From assembly GCA_002840535.1 (NCBI GenBank), contig PHBH01000004.1, positions 95,139 to 159,138 on the forward strand: 64,000 nucleotides of DNA. Direction: 5' to 3'. The stretch comes from Deltaproteobacteria bacterium HGW-Deltaproteobacteria-15. Lineage in GTDB: Bacteria; Desulfobacterota; DSM-4660; Desulfatiglandales; HGW-15. Positions within the stretch are counted from its first letter, which is position 1. The number at the start of each line of letters is the position of its first letter. Below, piece by piece: positions 34,948 through 43,322 of the stretch. A model generated the notes under the pieces. It did no database searches and was not told where the DNA came from. It saw only the letters and a program-made list of their open reading frames with translations. Made by a program: the position numbers and the translations under genes.

Positions 34948-34986
34948 GGGCGGGAGGTACCTCAAAAGTCCCAGCCCGCTTTTTTA
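34948..34986 (+). terminator. Terminator-like hairpin in the fusA leader
   Basis: GGGCGGGA pairs with TCCC-A-GCCC (8 bp, one bulged A, 13-base loop) and is followed by GCTTTTTTATTTT. It lies between the promoter and the fusA start, the position of an attenuator. Alternatively it ends a short separate transcript. Confidence 0.45.
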
Positions 34987-35023
34987 TTTTATGCAAGAAG
35001 AATCGGTTCGAGGCCGTTCCTCC

Positions 35024-37057
35024 ATGTCTTCACCGCAGAAACTGGGAAAAACTCGGAACATAGGGATCATCGCGCATATCGACGCGGGGAAAACCACCAT
35101 CACTGAACGCATCCTCTATTACGCGGGGCGCGTTCACAAAATGGGGGAAGTCCACGACGGCGAAGCCACCATGGACTGGATGGAGGAGGAAAGGGAAAGG
35201 GGGATCACCATTACCTCGGCAGTGACTTCCGTTGTCTGGAAAGGTCACACCATCAACATCATCGATACGCCCGGACATGTGGACTTCACGGTCGAAGTGG
35301 AGAGATCCCTCAGAGTTCTCGACGGGGCTATCGGGGTGTTCTGCGCGGTGGGAGGTGTGGAGCCTCAGTCCGAAACCGTCTGGCACCAGGCCGACAGGTA
35401 CAAGGTCCCCAAAATTGCCTATATCAACAAGATGGATCGCATCGGCGCGGATTTCCATCGTGCCGTGAACATGATCAAGGATCGCCTCAGGGCCAATCCC
35501 CTGATTCTACAGCTCCCATGGGGTTCGGAAGACAACTTCATGGGTGTGATCGACCTCCTGAAGATGAGGGCGGTTGCCTGGCAGGCGGAGACCCTCGGGG
35601 CTGAGTTCCAGGAATTTCCCATTCCCGATGAACTCATGGAAGAGGCGTCCCGTTACAGGGAATCGCTGATCGAATCCCTGGCGGAGCACGATGATGCCAT
35701 CATGGAGAAGTACGTCTCCGAATCCCCCATCGAAATTCAAGACCTGAAACAATCCGTCCGGGCGGCAACCGTGGCTCTCAAGGGAGTGCCCATTCTCTGT
35801 GGTGCGGCTTTGCGAAACAAGGGCATTCAGCCGCTCCTGGACGGCATTGCCGATTTTCTGCCCTCCCCAGTGGATGTCCCCCCGATCACAGGACATAACC
35901 CTGAGACCGGCAATGAGGAATCGAGACCCTCCAGACTGAAGGGCCCCTTCTCCGCTCTGGCCTTTAAAGTCATAATGGACCAGGGCAGGAAGATGACCTA
36001 TCTCCGCATCTACTCGGGCTCGGTAAAGGCCGGGGATACGGTTTTCAATCCGGGCAAAAACGTCAAGGAGAAGCTTGCCAGGCTCCTGCGGATGCACTCC
36101 AATAAGCGGGAAAGAATCGATGATGCTACCTCCGGAGACATCGTGGCGGCCATGGGGTTGAAGCTCACCACGACGGGGGACACCCTGTGCAGCGAAGATC
36201 ACCCGATCCTCCTGGAACCCATACCTTTCAATACACCTGTTATCACCATGGCCATCGAGCCGAAACGCATCCAGGATGACTCCAAGCTCATGGATGCTCT
36301 TGGAAAGCTGGGGGAGGAGGATCCCACTTTCCGGTTCAAGATCGATGAAGAGACCGGTCAGACAGTGATTTCCGGCATGGGCGAGCTCCACCTGGAAATC
36401 ATTGCCGAGAGGCTCAAAAGGGAGTTTTTTGTCGAGACGAACCAGGGAAAGCCCCAGGTGGTGTATCGGGAAACGATTCAGAAGAAAGTGGAGCACGAGG
36501 AGGTTTTTCAGAAGGAACTGGCGGGGCAGCAGCATTTTGCGGGGGTCAGAATCGCGCTTTCCCCTCTTCCTCGAGGGGCTGACAACCGGTTCGTGGATCG
36601 GTGCCATAACCCGAACCTCACCCCTGAATACCTCTCCGCCATCCGGGAGGGGATAGAGGAATCCGCTACCAGCGGGGTTGTGATGGGATATCCGGTAATC
36701 AACGTGGAGACCGTCCTTCTGGATGCACAGATTCACGAGACCTATTCCAATGAGATGGGCTTCAGGATCGCGGCTTCCATGGCATTTAGAAACGCATGCC
36801 AGTTGGCGGAGCCGCTTATTCTGGAACCGGTCATGAAGACAGAGATCCTGATCCCGGAAGAGTTCATGGGAGAAGTTATCGGGGACCTGAATGCCCGACA
36901 GGGAAAAATCGAGCAGATTACGAGCCGGGGCCCATTCCAGGTTCTCCTGGCAACCGTTCCCCTTTCCCGGATGTTCGGGTACTCCACAGCGCTTCGTTCC
37001 GTTTCACAGGGGCGCGGCACCTTTACTATGCAGTTCAGTCATTTCGATAAAGTCTAG
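35024..37057 (+). CDS. fusA: Elongation factor G
   Basis: 677 residues from the chosen ATG. GTPase motifs are complete: [12 protein letters not shown] (G1), the GITITSA switch I region (G2), DTPGHVDF (G3), NKMDR (G4). Domains II to V follow, with [10 protein letters not shown] at the start of domain IV and the [15 protein letters not shown] motif in domain V. It translocates tRNA-mRNA on the ribosome. It stands alone, away from rpsL, rpsG and tuf, so it may be a second EF-G copy. The open frame reaches 34865, but that part contains the promoter and leader hairpin; no strong Shine-Dalgarno marks 35024. Confidence 0.93.
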   Translation: MSSPQKLGKTRNIGIIAHIDAGKTTITERILYYAGRVHKMGEVHDGEATMDWMEEERERGITITSAVTSVVWKGHTINIIDTPGHVDFTVEVERSLRVLDGAIGVFCAVGGVEPQSETVWHQADRYKVPKIAYINKMDRIGADFHRAVNMIKDRLRANPLILQLPWGSEDNFMGVIDLLKMRAVAWQAETLGAEFQEFPIPDELMEEASRYRESLIESLAEHDDAIMEKYVSESPIEIQDLKQSVRAATVALKGVPILCGAALRNKGIQPLLDGIADFLPSPVDVPPITGHNPETGNEESRPSRLKGPFSALAFKVIMDQGRKMTYLRIYSGSVKAGDTVFNPGKNVKEKLARLLRMHSNKRERIDDATSGDIVAAMGLKLTTTGDTLCSEDHPILLEPIPFNTPVITMAIEPKRIQDDSKLMDALGKLGEEDPTFRFKIDEETGQTVISGMGELHLEIIAERLKREFFVETNQGKPQVVYRETIQKKVEHEEVFQKELAGQQHFAGVRIALSPLPRGADNRFVDRCHNPNLTPEYLSAIREGIEESATSGVVMGYPVINVETVLLDAQIHETYSNEMGFRIAASMAFRNACQLAEPLILEPVMKTEILIPEEFMGEVIGDLNARQGKIEQITSRGPFQVLLATVPLSRMFGYSTALRSVSQGRGTFTMQFSHFDKV

Positions 37058-37066
37058 TCTGGTCAT

Positions 37067-37127
37067 GCCACCAAGGCACGAAGACACAAAGAAAAAAAAC
37101 AAATGACTTTCTTGGTGTCTTCGTGGC
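37067..37127. repeat. GCCAC...GAAGACAC inverted repeat after fusA
   Basis: GCCACCAAGGCACGAAGACAC and TTGGTGTCTTCGTGGC face each other around an A-rich loop ten bases after the fusA stop. It belongs to the family seen at 15259-15321 and 55844-55908 and could act as the 3' end of the fusA message. Confidence 0.6.
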
Positions 37128-37172
37128 GAGATTGCTTTTTCCCCTGATGTTGACTTCACTAGTCCTAAGACA

Positions 37173-37201
37173 TTGACTTCACACGCCTCTAGAAATACAC
37201 T
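37173..37201 (+). promoter_or_regulatory. Candidate sigma-70 promoter of mltG
   Basis: TTGACT (37173-37178), 17 bases, TACACT (37196-37201). A second TTGACTTCA copy lies 23 bases upstream (37150). The start near 37208 is 45 bases before the ATG at 37253. Confidence 0.45.
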
Positions 37202-37252
37202 GTGTCTGTGGTCCGGGGCGGCTTCCGTCCTAATCCGAGCCACGAGGGCAAC

Positions 37253-38278
37253 ATGTCCCGTCAAAGGACTCTCTTTCTTTCCATTAGTGTCATCTTCCTT
37301 CTGCTGATTTTCTTCCTGCTCAGCATAGCGCTTTTTTGGGTCAGCCCGGCAAAGCGGGGTGCGGAACCCCAGGTAGTCGTGGTTGCCGAAGGCACGCCCC
37401 CGGCCCAGGTTGCCGAAGACCTGCAGAGAAGAGACATCATTTCCAGCAGGCGGCTCTTCCTTCTCTGGGTCAAGGTATTGGGGCTCGGGAAGAAAATTAA
37501 GGCCGGAGAATACTCGCTTGGTGCCGGAGATTCTCCTGCTTCCATTCTGGACAAGCTTACAAAGGGGCTCATCCTGACACACCCGTTCACGATTCCGGAA
37601 GGGTTCACCCGGAAGCAGATCGCTCATCTGCTTTCTGAAAAGGGACTCATAGAGAGGGAGAAGTTCCTGTCTCTTACCCAAGACCCCGATGTCCTGAAGC
37701 GATATGAAATCCCGGGCCCAAATCTGGAAGGGTATCTCTTCCCGGATACATACCACTTTGGGAAAGGGGTGTCGGTCCAAACCGTTGTGGACACGATGGT
37801 GAAACGGTTCGTTCAGCTTACCGCACCCTTGAGGAAGGCCGCTGAAGAATCGGGGATGGACATGAAGGAGGTGGTGATTCTTGCCTCCATAGTCGAAAAG
37901 GAGACGGGTCTCGGAGAGGAGCGGCCCTTGATTGCTTCGGTCTTCAGGAATCGTTTAAAGAAGGGAATGCGTCTGGAGAGTGACCCAACCGTAATTTATG
38001 GGATGGAGGAGTTTGACGGGAACCTGCGCAAAAGGGATTTGACTCAGGAGAGCCCGTACAACACTTATGTGATTCAGGGCCTCACCCCGGGGCCCATATG
38101 CAACCCCGGCTTCGATTCCATCAAGGCCATACTGTTCCCCGCAAAGACGGATTACCTCTATTTTGTCTCCAGGAATGACGGTTCTCACCATTTTTCCAAA
38201 ACATTGGCCGAGCACAATCGTGCGGTCTCCACTTATCAGAAAAGAAAAAGAACCCTGCCTTCCAAAAAACCTTCTTGA
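37253..38278 (+). CDS. mltG: Endolytic murein transglycosylase MltG
   Basis: 341 residues. One N-terminal membrane segment (TLFLSISVIFLLLIFFLLSI) is followed by a LysM-like subdomain and the YceG catalytic domain, with the catalytic Glu in ILASIVEKET, and the conserved YNTYVIQGLTPGPICNPG and YFVSRNDGSHHFSKT. It cuts nascent glycan strands and terminates their elongation. The ATG at 37253 gives the usual short cytoplasmic N-terminus. The following promoter and operator lie within and right after its last codons. Confidence 0.95.
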   Translation: MSRQRTLFLSISVIFLLLIFFLLSIALFWVSPAKRGAEPQVVVVAEGTPPAQVAEDLQRRDIISSRRLFLLWVKVLGLGKKIKAGEYSLGAGDSPASILDKLTKGLILTHPFTIPEGFTRKQIAHLLSEKGLIEREKFLSLTQDPDVLKRYEIPGPNLEGYLFPDTYHFGKGVSVQTVVDTMVKRFVQLTAPLRKAAEESGMDMKEVVILASIVEKETGLGEERPLIASVFRNRLKKGMRLESDPTVIYGMEEFDGNLRKRDLTQESPYNTYVIQGLTPGPICNPGFDSIKAILFPAKTDYLYFVSRNDGSHHFSKTLAEHNRAVSTYQKRKRTLPSKKPS

Positions 38279-38304
38279 CTTCCCTGGATTGTATACAGTA
38301 TACA
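38275..38304 (+). promoter_or_regulatory. Sigma-70 promoter of the catabolic gene run
   Basis: TTGACT (38275-38280), 18-base spacer, TATACA (38299-38304). The -35 is formed by the last codon and stop of mltG. Transcription would begin near 38311, about 100 bases before the CoA-transferase gene. The -10 lies inside a perfect palindrome. Confidence 0.55.
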
Positions 38305-38306
38305 AT
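38288..38306. promoter_or_regulatory. Perfect 19-bp palindrome, probable GntR/FCD operator
   Basis: ATTGTATACAGTATACAAT is a perfect palindrome about its central base. Such TNGTNNACNA-like sites are typical of FCD-type GntR regulators, and one is encoded at 43572-44282. The site covers the -10 box, which would give repression. I saw no second copy in the window by eye. Confidence 0.65.
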
Positions 38307-38409
38307 AATCGTCAGTCACTACATCATAGCTGCCGCCGTAAGAGAAGATCTGTCCCCCCAAACCGTTGTGAGAGGTACCTTCCGTCAACCCCCTCATTGG
38401 AGGAGATCA

Positions 38410-39600
38410 ATGGATCTTTTCGGAAACCTCACCGTTCTCTCCCTCGAACAGGCGACTGTTTTGCCTTACCTTACATTCCGTCTCGCACAGGACGGAATGC
38501 AGATCTATCGGTTGGAGCACCCCGTTTACGGAGACCCCAACCGGATGATCGGAGAAAACGTCCTCGGCGAAGAGAGGATGAATTCCTATTTCCTCTGTAT
38601 CAACAGCGGGAAAAAGGGGTTGACCCTGGACCTGGCCGCGCCTGAGGGCAGGGAGATCTTCAAATCCCTTCTTGTAAGATTAAAGATCGACATCTTTGCC
38701 ACCAATCAACTTCCAAAGAATTACAAGAAACTGGGAATTGACTATGAGACAGTGAAAAGCCTGAAGCCCGATATTGTCTGGCTGGGCATGACAGGGTTCG
38801 GGCCGGAAAGCAATGAAGCCGCTTATGATCCCATCCTGCAGGCCAGAAGCGGTTTGATGGAACTTACAGGCGAAGCCGATGGAGATCCCCAGGTCATGGG
38901 TATACCGCTGCCCGACATGGGGTGCAGTGTCCACGCCTATGGCGCGGTGATGAAGGCACTCTTTCAACGACAGGCCACAGGACAGGGTTCCTGCATCAAT
39001 ATTTCCATGTTCGAATCGTCCGTCTCCTGGCTGACGGTTCCGATTACCATCTCCACCGCCTTTGGAAAGAAGATCAGCCGGAGAGGGAACACACACGAGT
39101 TTTTCTGTCCGGTATCCGTGTACAGGACGAGTAACGGGTTCGTGTACGTGGCTGTGGGAAATGACAGGCAGTGGAAGTCCATGGTCTCCGAGGAGATTTT
39201 CACGTCTTTGGATAAACCCGCATACGAGAAGAATTCGGGCCGGATCAGAGATGTGGAAAACCTGAACCGGGAGATCAACAAAATTACCGAAAGACACACC
39301 AGCGAAGAGCTGATCGATCTCTTCAACAGGATTACCGTTCCGATCAGCAAGATCAAAACCATTCCTGAAGTGGTGGCCGACCCCTTCGTGGAGCGACGGC
39401 TCCTCCATTCAACGGACTCCAGAACAGGAACCAGTCTCACCCTCGCCCCTCCGCCTGTAATGACCCCATACCTTGAAACCACAGGCCGTGAGTTGTCGTT
39501 CCCTCCGAGATTCGGGGAACACAACCTCAAAGTCTACGGCGAAATGCTTGGGTACTCGCATACGGAGCTTGCTGCTCTGCAGGAGAAGAAGGTGATTTGA
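38410..39600 (+). CDS. Family III CoA-transferase (CaiB/BaiF)
   Basis: 396 residues. Class III CoA-transferase features are clear: NSGKKGLTLDLAAPEGREIF, MTGFGPESNEAAYDPILQA, and the conserved Asp in LPDMGCSVHAYGAVMKALF that forms the acyl-aspartyl intermediate, with TGQGSCINISMFES after it. It moves CoA between carboxylic acids such as succinate, carnitine or aromatic acids; the pair used here is unknown. The ATG at 38410 has GGAGGAGA optimally spaced. It is the first gene after the operator, 33 bases before etfB. Confidence 0.92.
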   Translation: MDLFGNLTVLSLEQATVLPYLTFRLAQDGMQIYRLEHPVYGDPNRMIGENVLGEERMNSYFLCINSGKKGLTLDLAAPEGREIFKSLLVRLKIDIFATNQLPKNYKKLGIDYETVKSLKPDIVWLGMTGFGPESNEAAYDPILQARSGLMELTGEADGDPQVMGIPLPDMGCSVHAYGAVMKALFQRQATGQGSCINISMFESSVSWLTVPITISTAFGKKISRRGNTHEFFCPVSVYRTSNGFVYVAVGNDRQWKSMVSEEIFTSLDKPAYEKNSGRIRDVENLNREINKITERHTSEELIDLFNRITVPISKIKTIPEVVADPFVERRLLHSTDSRTGTSLTLAPPPVMTPYLETTGRELSFPPRFGEHNLKVYGEMLGYSHTELAALQEKKVI

Positions 39601-39633
39601 CGGTCGGGCGCAGGGGAAAGGAAGGAAGAGTCC

Positions 39634-40425
39634 ATGGACATCGTTGTGCTGGTCAAGCAGGTCCCCAATACCATGGAAGTCAAACTGGATCCCAAGACAG
39701 GGAATCTCATCAGGGAGGGAATCGAAAGCATCATCAACCCCGATGACAAGCACGCACTGGAAGCTGCGGTCCGGATAAAGCAGGAGCACGGGGGGAAGGT
39801 CACGGCGGTCTCCATGGGACCGCCACAGGCGATAGATGCGATTTCCGAGGCCGTGGGCCTTGGTGCGGATGAGGGAATCCTTCTCACCGACCGCGCCTTT
39901 GCGGGCGCAGATACCTGGGCCACATCGACAACACTGGGGAAAGCAATCGAGAAGATCGGCCGGTTCGATCTGGTTCTTTGCGGCAGGCAGGCGATCGACG
40001 GGGACACGGCGCAGATCGGACCGCAGGTCGCGGACTACCTCGGTGTGCCGCAGGTTACCTATGTGTTCGATATCGAGGAGATCAAGAAGAGCAGCATAAC
40101 GGTGAAAAGGCGCCTCGAGGATGGATTTGAGAGAATCCAGTGCACTCTCCCTGCGTTGCTCACAACCATAGGAGAGCTGAACAAGCCCAGGTTTCCGAGG
40201 GTCGACCGGCTCATCGACGCCTGCAAGGAGAACGCCCGCATCGAAACCTGGAATTCGGCTGATCTCGGTATCCAGACGAGAGAGGTGGGCCTGGAAGGAT
40301 CTCTAACCAATGTCATCAAGACCTTTGCCCCCAAGTTCCAGAGGCAGGGAGAAATTCTGGAAGGGGACGCCAAAGCGGCGGTGAAGAGCCTCGTGGGGAA
40401 GCTCAGGGAGAAGAGACTGATATAG
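39634..40425 (+). CDS. etfB: Electron transfer flavoprotein, beta subunit
   Basis: 263 residues beginning MDIVVLVKQVPNTMEVKLDP, with the AMP/FAD-binding region VLCGRQAIDGDTAQIGPQVA and the ETF-beta signature VKRRLEDGFERIQCTLPALL. With EtfA it takes electrons from acyl-CoA dehydrogenases. It is separated from etfA by a 434-base inverted-repeat element that starts at the base after its TAG stop. Confidence 0.96.
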   Translation: MDIVVLVKQVPNTMEVKLDPKTGNLIREGIESIINPDDKHALEAAVRIKQEHGGKVTAVSMGPPQAIDAISEAVGLGADEGILLTDRAFAGADTWATSTTLGKAIEKIGRFDLVLCGRQAIDGDTAQIGPQVADYLGVPQVTYVFDIEEIKKSSITVKRRLEDGFERIQCTLPALLTTIGELNKPRFPRVDRLIDACKENARIETWNSADLGIQTREVGLEGSLTNVIKTFAPKFQRQGEILEGDAKAAVKSLVGKLREKRLI

Positions 40426-40859
40426 GAAGTCGGAAGTGGGAAGGCGGAAGTGGGAAGGCGGAAGTGGGAAGGCGGAAATGAAGGGTGACAAAGATCTGAA
40501 GGACAGGACGAAAAGATTTGCACTGCAAATTATCCGTCTGGTTGCTTCTCTCCCTTCAAATCGCATAGCGAATGTGGTGGGAGGACAGGTGCTCAAGGCC
40601 GGAACATCTGTCGGAGCAAACTACCGTGAGGCCCTGAGAGGGAGATCGAAAGCGGAATTCATCTCCAAAATAGGGATTGTCGAGCAAGAGTCAGATGAAA
40701 GCCTATACTGGCTGGAGTTGATAGAGGAATCAGGATTGAGTAAAGGGGATTTCATCAAGAACCTAATCGTGGAAGCGGATGAACTGGTTGCGATCTTTAC
40801 AACTATCGGCCAGAAAGCGAAGCGCTGATTCCGCCTTCCGCATTCCGCCGTTCGACTTC
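40426..40859. mobile_element. Inverted-repeat-bounded element carrying a four-helix-bundle gene, inserted between etfB and etfA
   Basis: Left end: GAAGTCG followed by three 14-bp tandem units GGAAGTGGGAAGGC (40432-40473). Right end (40830-40859) reads inversely GAAGTCGAACGGCGGAATGCGG and AAGGCGGAA, so the ends are inverted. Between them is one gene of the 23S-rRNA-intervening-sequence type. The element begins immediately after the etfB stop and ends just before the etfA ribosome-binding site, leaving both genes intact. It has no transposase, so movement would need a factor in trans. Target duplication is not visible. Confidence 0.6.
40478..40828 (+). CDS. Four-helix-bundle protein (23S rRNA IVS / S23 family)
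   Basis: 116 residues, all helical. Family phrases are RFALQIIRLVASLP, VVGGQVLKAGTSVGANYREA, RGRSKAEFISKIGIVEQESDES and SLYWLELIEESG. Such proteins are encoded in intervening sequences of 23S rRNA genes and as free-standing genes, and resemble the Avd accessory protein of diversity-generating retroelements. The function is not established. The ribosome-binding sequence GGAAGGCGGAA is supplied by the terminal repeat itself. No reverse transcriptase or variable repeat is seen, so it is not a DGR. Confidence 0.88.
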   Translation: MKGDKDLKDRTKRFALQIIRLVASLPSNRIANVVGGQVLKAGTSVGANYREALRGRSKAEFISKIGIVEQESDESLYWLELIEESGLSKGDFIKNLIVEADELVAIFTTIGQKAKR

Positions 40860-40875
40860 TTGGAGGGGTTTGGCC

Positions 40876-42060
40876 ATGGCTGTCTGGATCGAGGTGGATC
40901 TTTGTAACGGGTGCAAGCGGTGCATGAAAGCCTGCCCTTATGGGGCCGTTGAAATCAGCGATGGGAAGGCTCATATCCAGGAGCGATGCACATCCTGCGG
41001 GGCCTGCCTTCAGGTCTGCAAGCAGAAGGCCATTCAGACCGATGCAAAGCCGAAGGAGATTCCCGATTTCCGCGACAGGAGGGGCGTGTGGGTATTTGCA
41101 GAGCAGAGGGATGGAAAACTGGTCCGGGTCTCCCTTGAGCTTCTGGGCAAGGGGCAATCCCTCGCAGCGGAATTGAAGCAGGACGTCTCCGCCCTTCTCC
41201 TCGGGTATAAGATTTCAGGCCTTGCCCGAACGCTCATAGAACATGGGGCTGACAGGGTCTACCTGGCAGATCACAAGGCGCTGGAGAGTTACAGAACCAC
41301 TGCATATACAAAGGTCATTGAGGAACTCGCATTAGAGCACAAGCCCAATATCCTTCTCATGGGCGCCACGCACATCGGCCGCGACCTGGCCCCCAGGGTC
41401 TCCAGGAGGATCGGCGTCGGTCTGACCGCGGACTGTACGGAACTCTCCATCGATCCAGGGGAGGGGATCCTCCTGCAGACCAGGCCTGCGTTCGGCGGGA
41501 ACGTCATGGCCACAATCGCCAACCGATATTCCAGGCCTCAAATGGCGACGGTCCGCCCAGGCGTCATGGAGGCCGTGCACGGACGGAAGCGAAAGGGCGA
41601 GATCATCAAGTGCAAGGTGGCCGTGGCTGAGAAGGAAATCGGCACCAGGGTGCTCGGACAGGTGCAGGAGAAGAAGAAGCGCGTCAACCTCACGGATGCC
41701 AAGGTCATCGTGGCCGGAGGACGGGGCGTAGGAGATGCCAAAGGGTTCCATGTTCTGGAACAGCTTGCAGCCGTGCTGGGTGGGGAAGTGGCAGGGACTC
41801 GAGTTGCCGTGGAAGAGGGGTGGATCCCTGCTGAACGCCAGATTGGTCAGACCGGGCAATCGGTGCGGCCTGAAATCTATATCGCATGTGGAATCTCCGG
41901 GGCCGTTCAACACAGGGCAGGGATGTCAGACTCCCGGTACATCATAGCGATCAACAAGGACCGCAGGGCGCCCATCTTCCAGGTGGCCGACTGGGGTATT
42001 GTGGGCGATCTTCATGATGTTGTTCCGGCAATGATCGAGGAACTGAAAGGAAAAAGATGA
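40876..42060 (+). CDS. etfA: Electron transfer flavoprotein, alpha subunit with N-terminal ferredoxin domain
   Basis: 394 residues. Residues 1-60 form a 2[4Fe-4S] ferredoxin domain (CNGCKRCMKACP and CTSCGACLQVCK). The ETF-alpha body follows, ending in the FAD domain with GGRGVGDAKGF and GISGAVQHRAGM. EtfA fused to ferredoxin occurs in anaerobes, where ETF may exchange electrons with ferredoxin or membrane iron-sulfur quinone reductases. ATG at 40876 is preferred over an in-frame TTG two codons earlier because TTGGAGGGG is better spaced. Confidence 0.95.
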   Translation: MAVWIEVDLCNGCKRCMKACPYGAVEISDGKAHIQERCTSCGACLQVCKQKAIQTDAKPKEIPDFRDRRGVWVFAEQRDGKLVRVSLELLGKGQSLAAELKQDVSALLLGYKISGLARTLIEHGADRVYLADHKALESYRTTAYTKVIEELALEHKPNILLMGATHIGRDLAPRVSRRIGVGLTADCTELSIDPGEGILLQTRPAFGGNVMATIANRYSRPQMATVRPGVMEAVHGRKRKGEIIKCKVAVAEKEIGTRVLGQVQEKKKRVNLTDAKVIVAGGRGVGDAKGFHVLEQLAAVLGGEVAGTRVAVEEGWIPAERQIGQTGQSVRPEIYIACGISGAVQHRAGMSDSRYIIAINKDRRAPIFQVADWGIVGDLHDVVPAMIEELKGKR

Positions 42061-42073
42061 AAGAAAAGGCGAT

Positions 42074-42132
42074 CTCTCACAGAGCACACCGATAGAAGAA
42101 AATCCCTGTGTCTCTGTGGACTCTGTGAGAGA
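42074..42132. repeat. TCTCTCACAGAG inverted repeat between etfA and acyl-CoA dehydrogenase
   Basis: TCTCTCACAGAG (42074-42085) and CTCTGTGAGAGA (42121-42132) are perfect 12-bp arms; the interior contains further CTCTGTGGACTCTGTG words. A relative lies at 14190-14222. Confidence 0.65.
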
Positions 42133-42188
42133 AAGTCTTTGTCCGTGTTCACCCGCGGCACGTTGCTCTTGTGAATAGGAGAGAAGCT

Positions 42189-43322
42189 ATGTTGAGGTCC
42201 AATGCGGAAGACCTGGTGCGGAAGACCATGGCAAGGTTTGTGGACACGGTGCTGATACCCAAAGCCCAGGAGATCGATCAAAAGGGGGAGTTTCCAAGAG
42301 AGATCTTCATGGAGATGGCCGGCATGGGGGTCTTTGGAATCCGATATCCCAAAAACCGCGGTGGCTCCGGGGGCAATACCACTCTCTATTGCATCATCTG
42401 CGAAGAACTGGCAAGGGGGCTCATGAGTGCGGCCGCATCCACGGCCATGCAGTGTCTCATGGGGACAAATTTCCTTTTCCATTTCGGTACCGAAGAAATG
42501 CACAGGGAATTTTTCCTCCCGGCCATGAGAGGGGAAAAGATAGCCTGCTTCTGCCTTACCGAACCTGAAGCCGGGGGTGACTTGGGAAGCGTCAGCACTC
42601 TCGCCACCCGCACTTCCGACGGCTACGTGATAAACGGACTCAAGACCTGGGTCACCGATGGACCAGTGGCCAGCTTCTATACAGTTCTCTGTCAGACCGA
42701 TCCGGCCAAGAAACTGAGAGGTCTCAATTTCTTCTTCGTTCCAAGGGATACGCCCGGGGTTTCAGTGAGCAAGCCCTTTGATCTCCTGGGCACTCGAACC
42801 ACGCCCATTTGCGAGCTCTCCCTGACGGATGTGAGAATTCCTGCTCACTACATGCTCTGCGAGGAAGGCCGGGGAACGGACAGTCTGCTCGGTATTCTCT
42901 CCGAGATCCGGACCATGACCGCCGCTCTGGGAATCGGCCTTGTCCGGGCCGCACTTCATGACTGCATCCAATATGCCCACGAGAGAGTAGCCTTTGGAAA
43001 ACCCATCGGCTCCTATCAACTCATCCAGGCGAAGGTGGCGGAACTTGCAGTGGACCTGGAGGCCGCCAAGCTGCTGACCTACCGGGCTACTCACATGATC
43101 GACGACAAGATCTCCTGCCTCCCTCAGGCGAGCATGGCCAAGTATTTTGCCACCGAAGCCGCATGCAAGGCAGGGGACTACGCAACCCGGATCTTCGGGG
43201 CCTACGGGTTCTCCATGGAATACACGGCTCAGAGATATTACAGGGACAATCGCTTCCTTCTGTACGGCGGCGGAACGCATGAAGTGCTTCTGCCCAATAT
43301 CGCCCGCTGGGTAGGGCTTTAG
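42189..43322 (+). CDS. Acyl-CoA dehydrogenase family protein lacking the usual catalytic Glu
   Basis: 377 residues with the normal three-domain ACAD architecture: CFCLTEPEAGGDLGSVST, helix region GIGLVRAALHDCIQYAHERV, AFGKPIGSYQLIQAKVAEL, and YGFSMEYTAQRYYRDNRF. In most members the C-terminal motif IYEGTNE supplies the catalytic base; here it reads LYGGGTHE, with Gly replacing Glu. The alternative isovaleryl-CoA dehydrogenase position in helix G holds Ile, with Glu one residue before. It may use another base or a different reaction. ATG at 42189 has TAGGAGAG close upstream. The stop TAG is shared with a repeat end. Confidence 0.88.
   Translation: MLRSNAEDLVRKTMARFVDTVLIPKAQEIDQKGEFPREIFMEMAGMGVFGIRYPKNRGGSGGNTTLYCIICEELARGLMSAAASTAMQCLMGTNFLFHFGTEEMHREFFLPAMRGEKIACFCLTEPEAGGDLGSVSTLATRTSDGYVINGLKTWVTDGPVASFYTVLCQTDPAKKLRGLNFFFVPRDTPGVSVSKPFDLLGTRTTPICELSLTDVRIPAHYMLCEEGRGTDSLLGILSEIRTMTAALGIGLVRAALHDCIQYAHERVAFGKPIGSYQLIQAKVAELAVDLEAAKLLTYRATHMIDDKISCLPQASMAKYFATEAACKAGDYATRIFGAYGFSMEYTAQRYYRDNRFLLYGGGTHEVLLPNIARWVGL

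Noticed and set aside
34930..34980. Resemblance of the fusA leader (GGAAGTTAAAC, GGAGGTACC) to 5S rRNA
   Set aside because: Only short words match; the overall length and helices of 5S rRNA are absent.
40432..40473. Tandem 14-bp repeats as a CRISPR array
   Set aside because: The units are directly adjacent without spacers and there are no cas genes.
40478..40828. Diversity-generating retroelement Avd gene
   Set aside because: No reverse transcriptase, template repeat or variable repeat is present; the S23/IVS-type assignment fits better.
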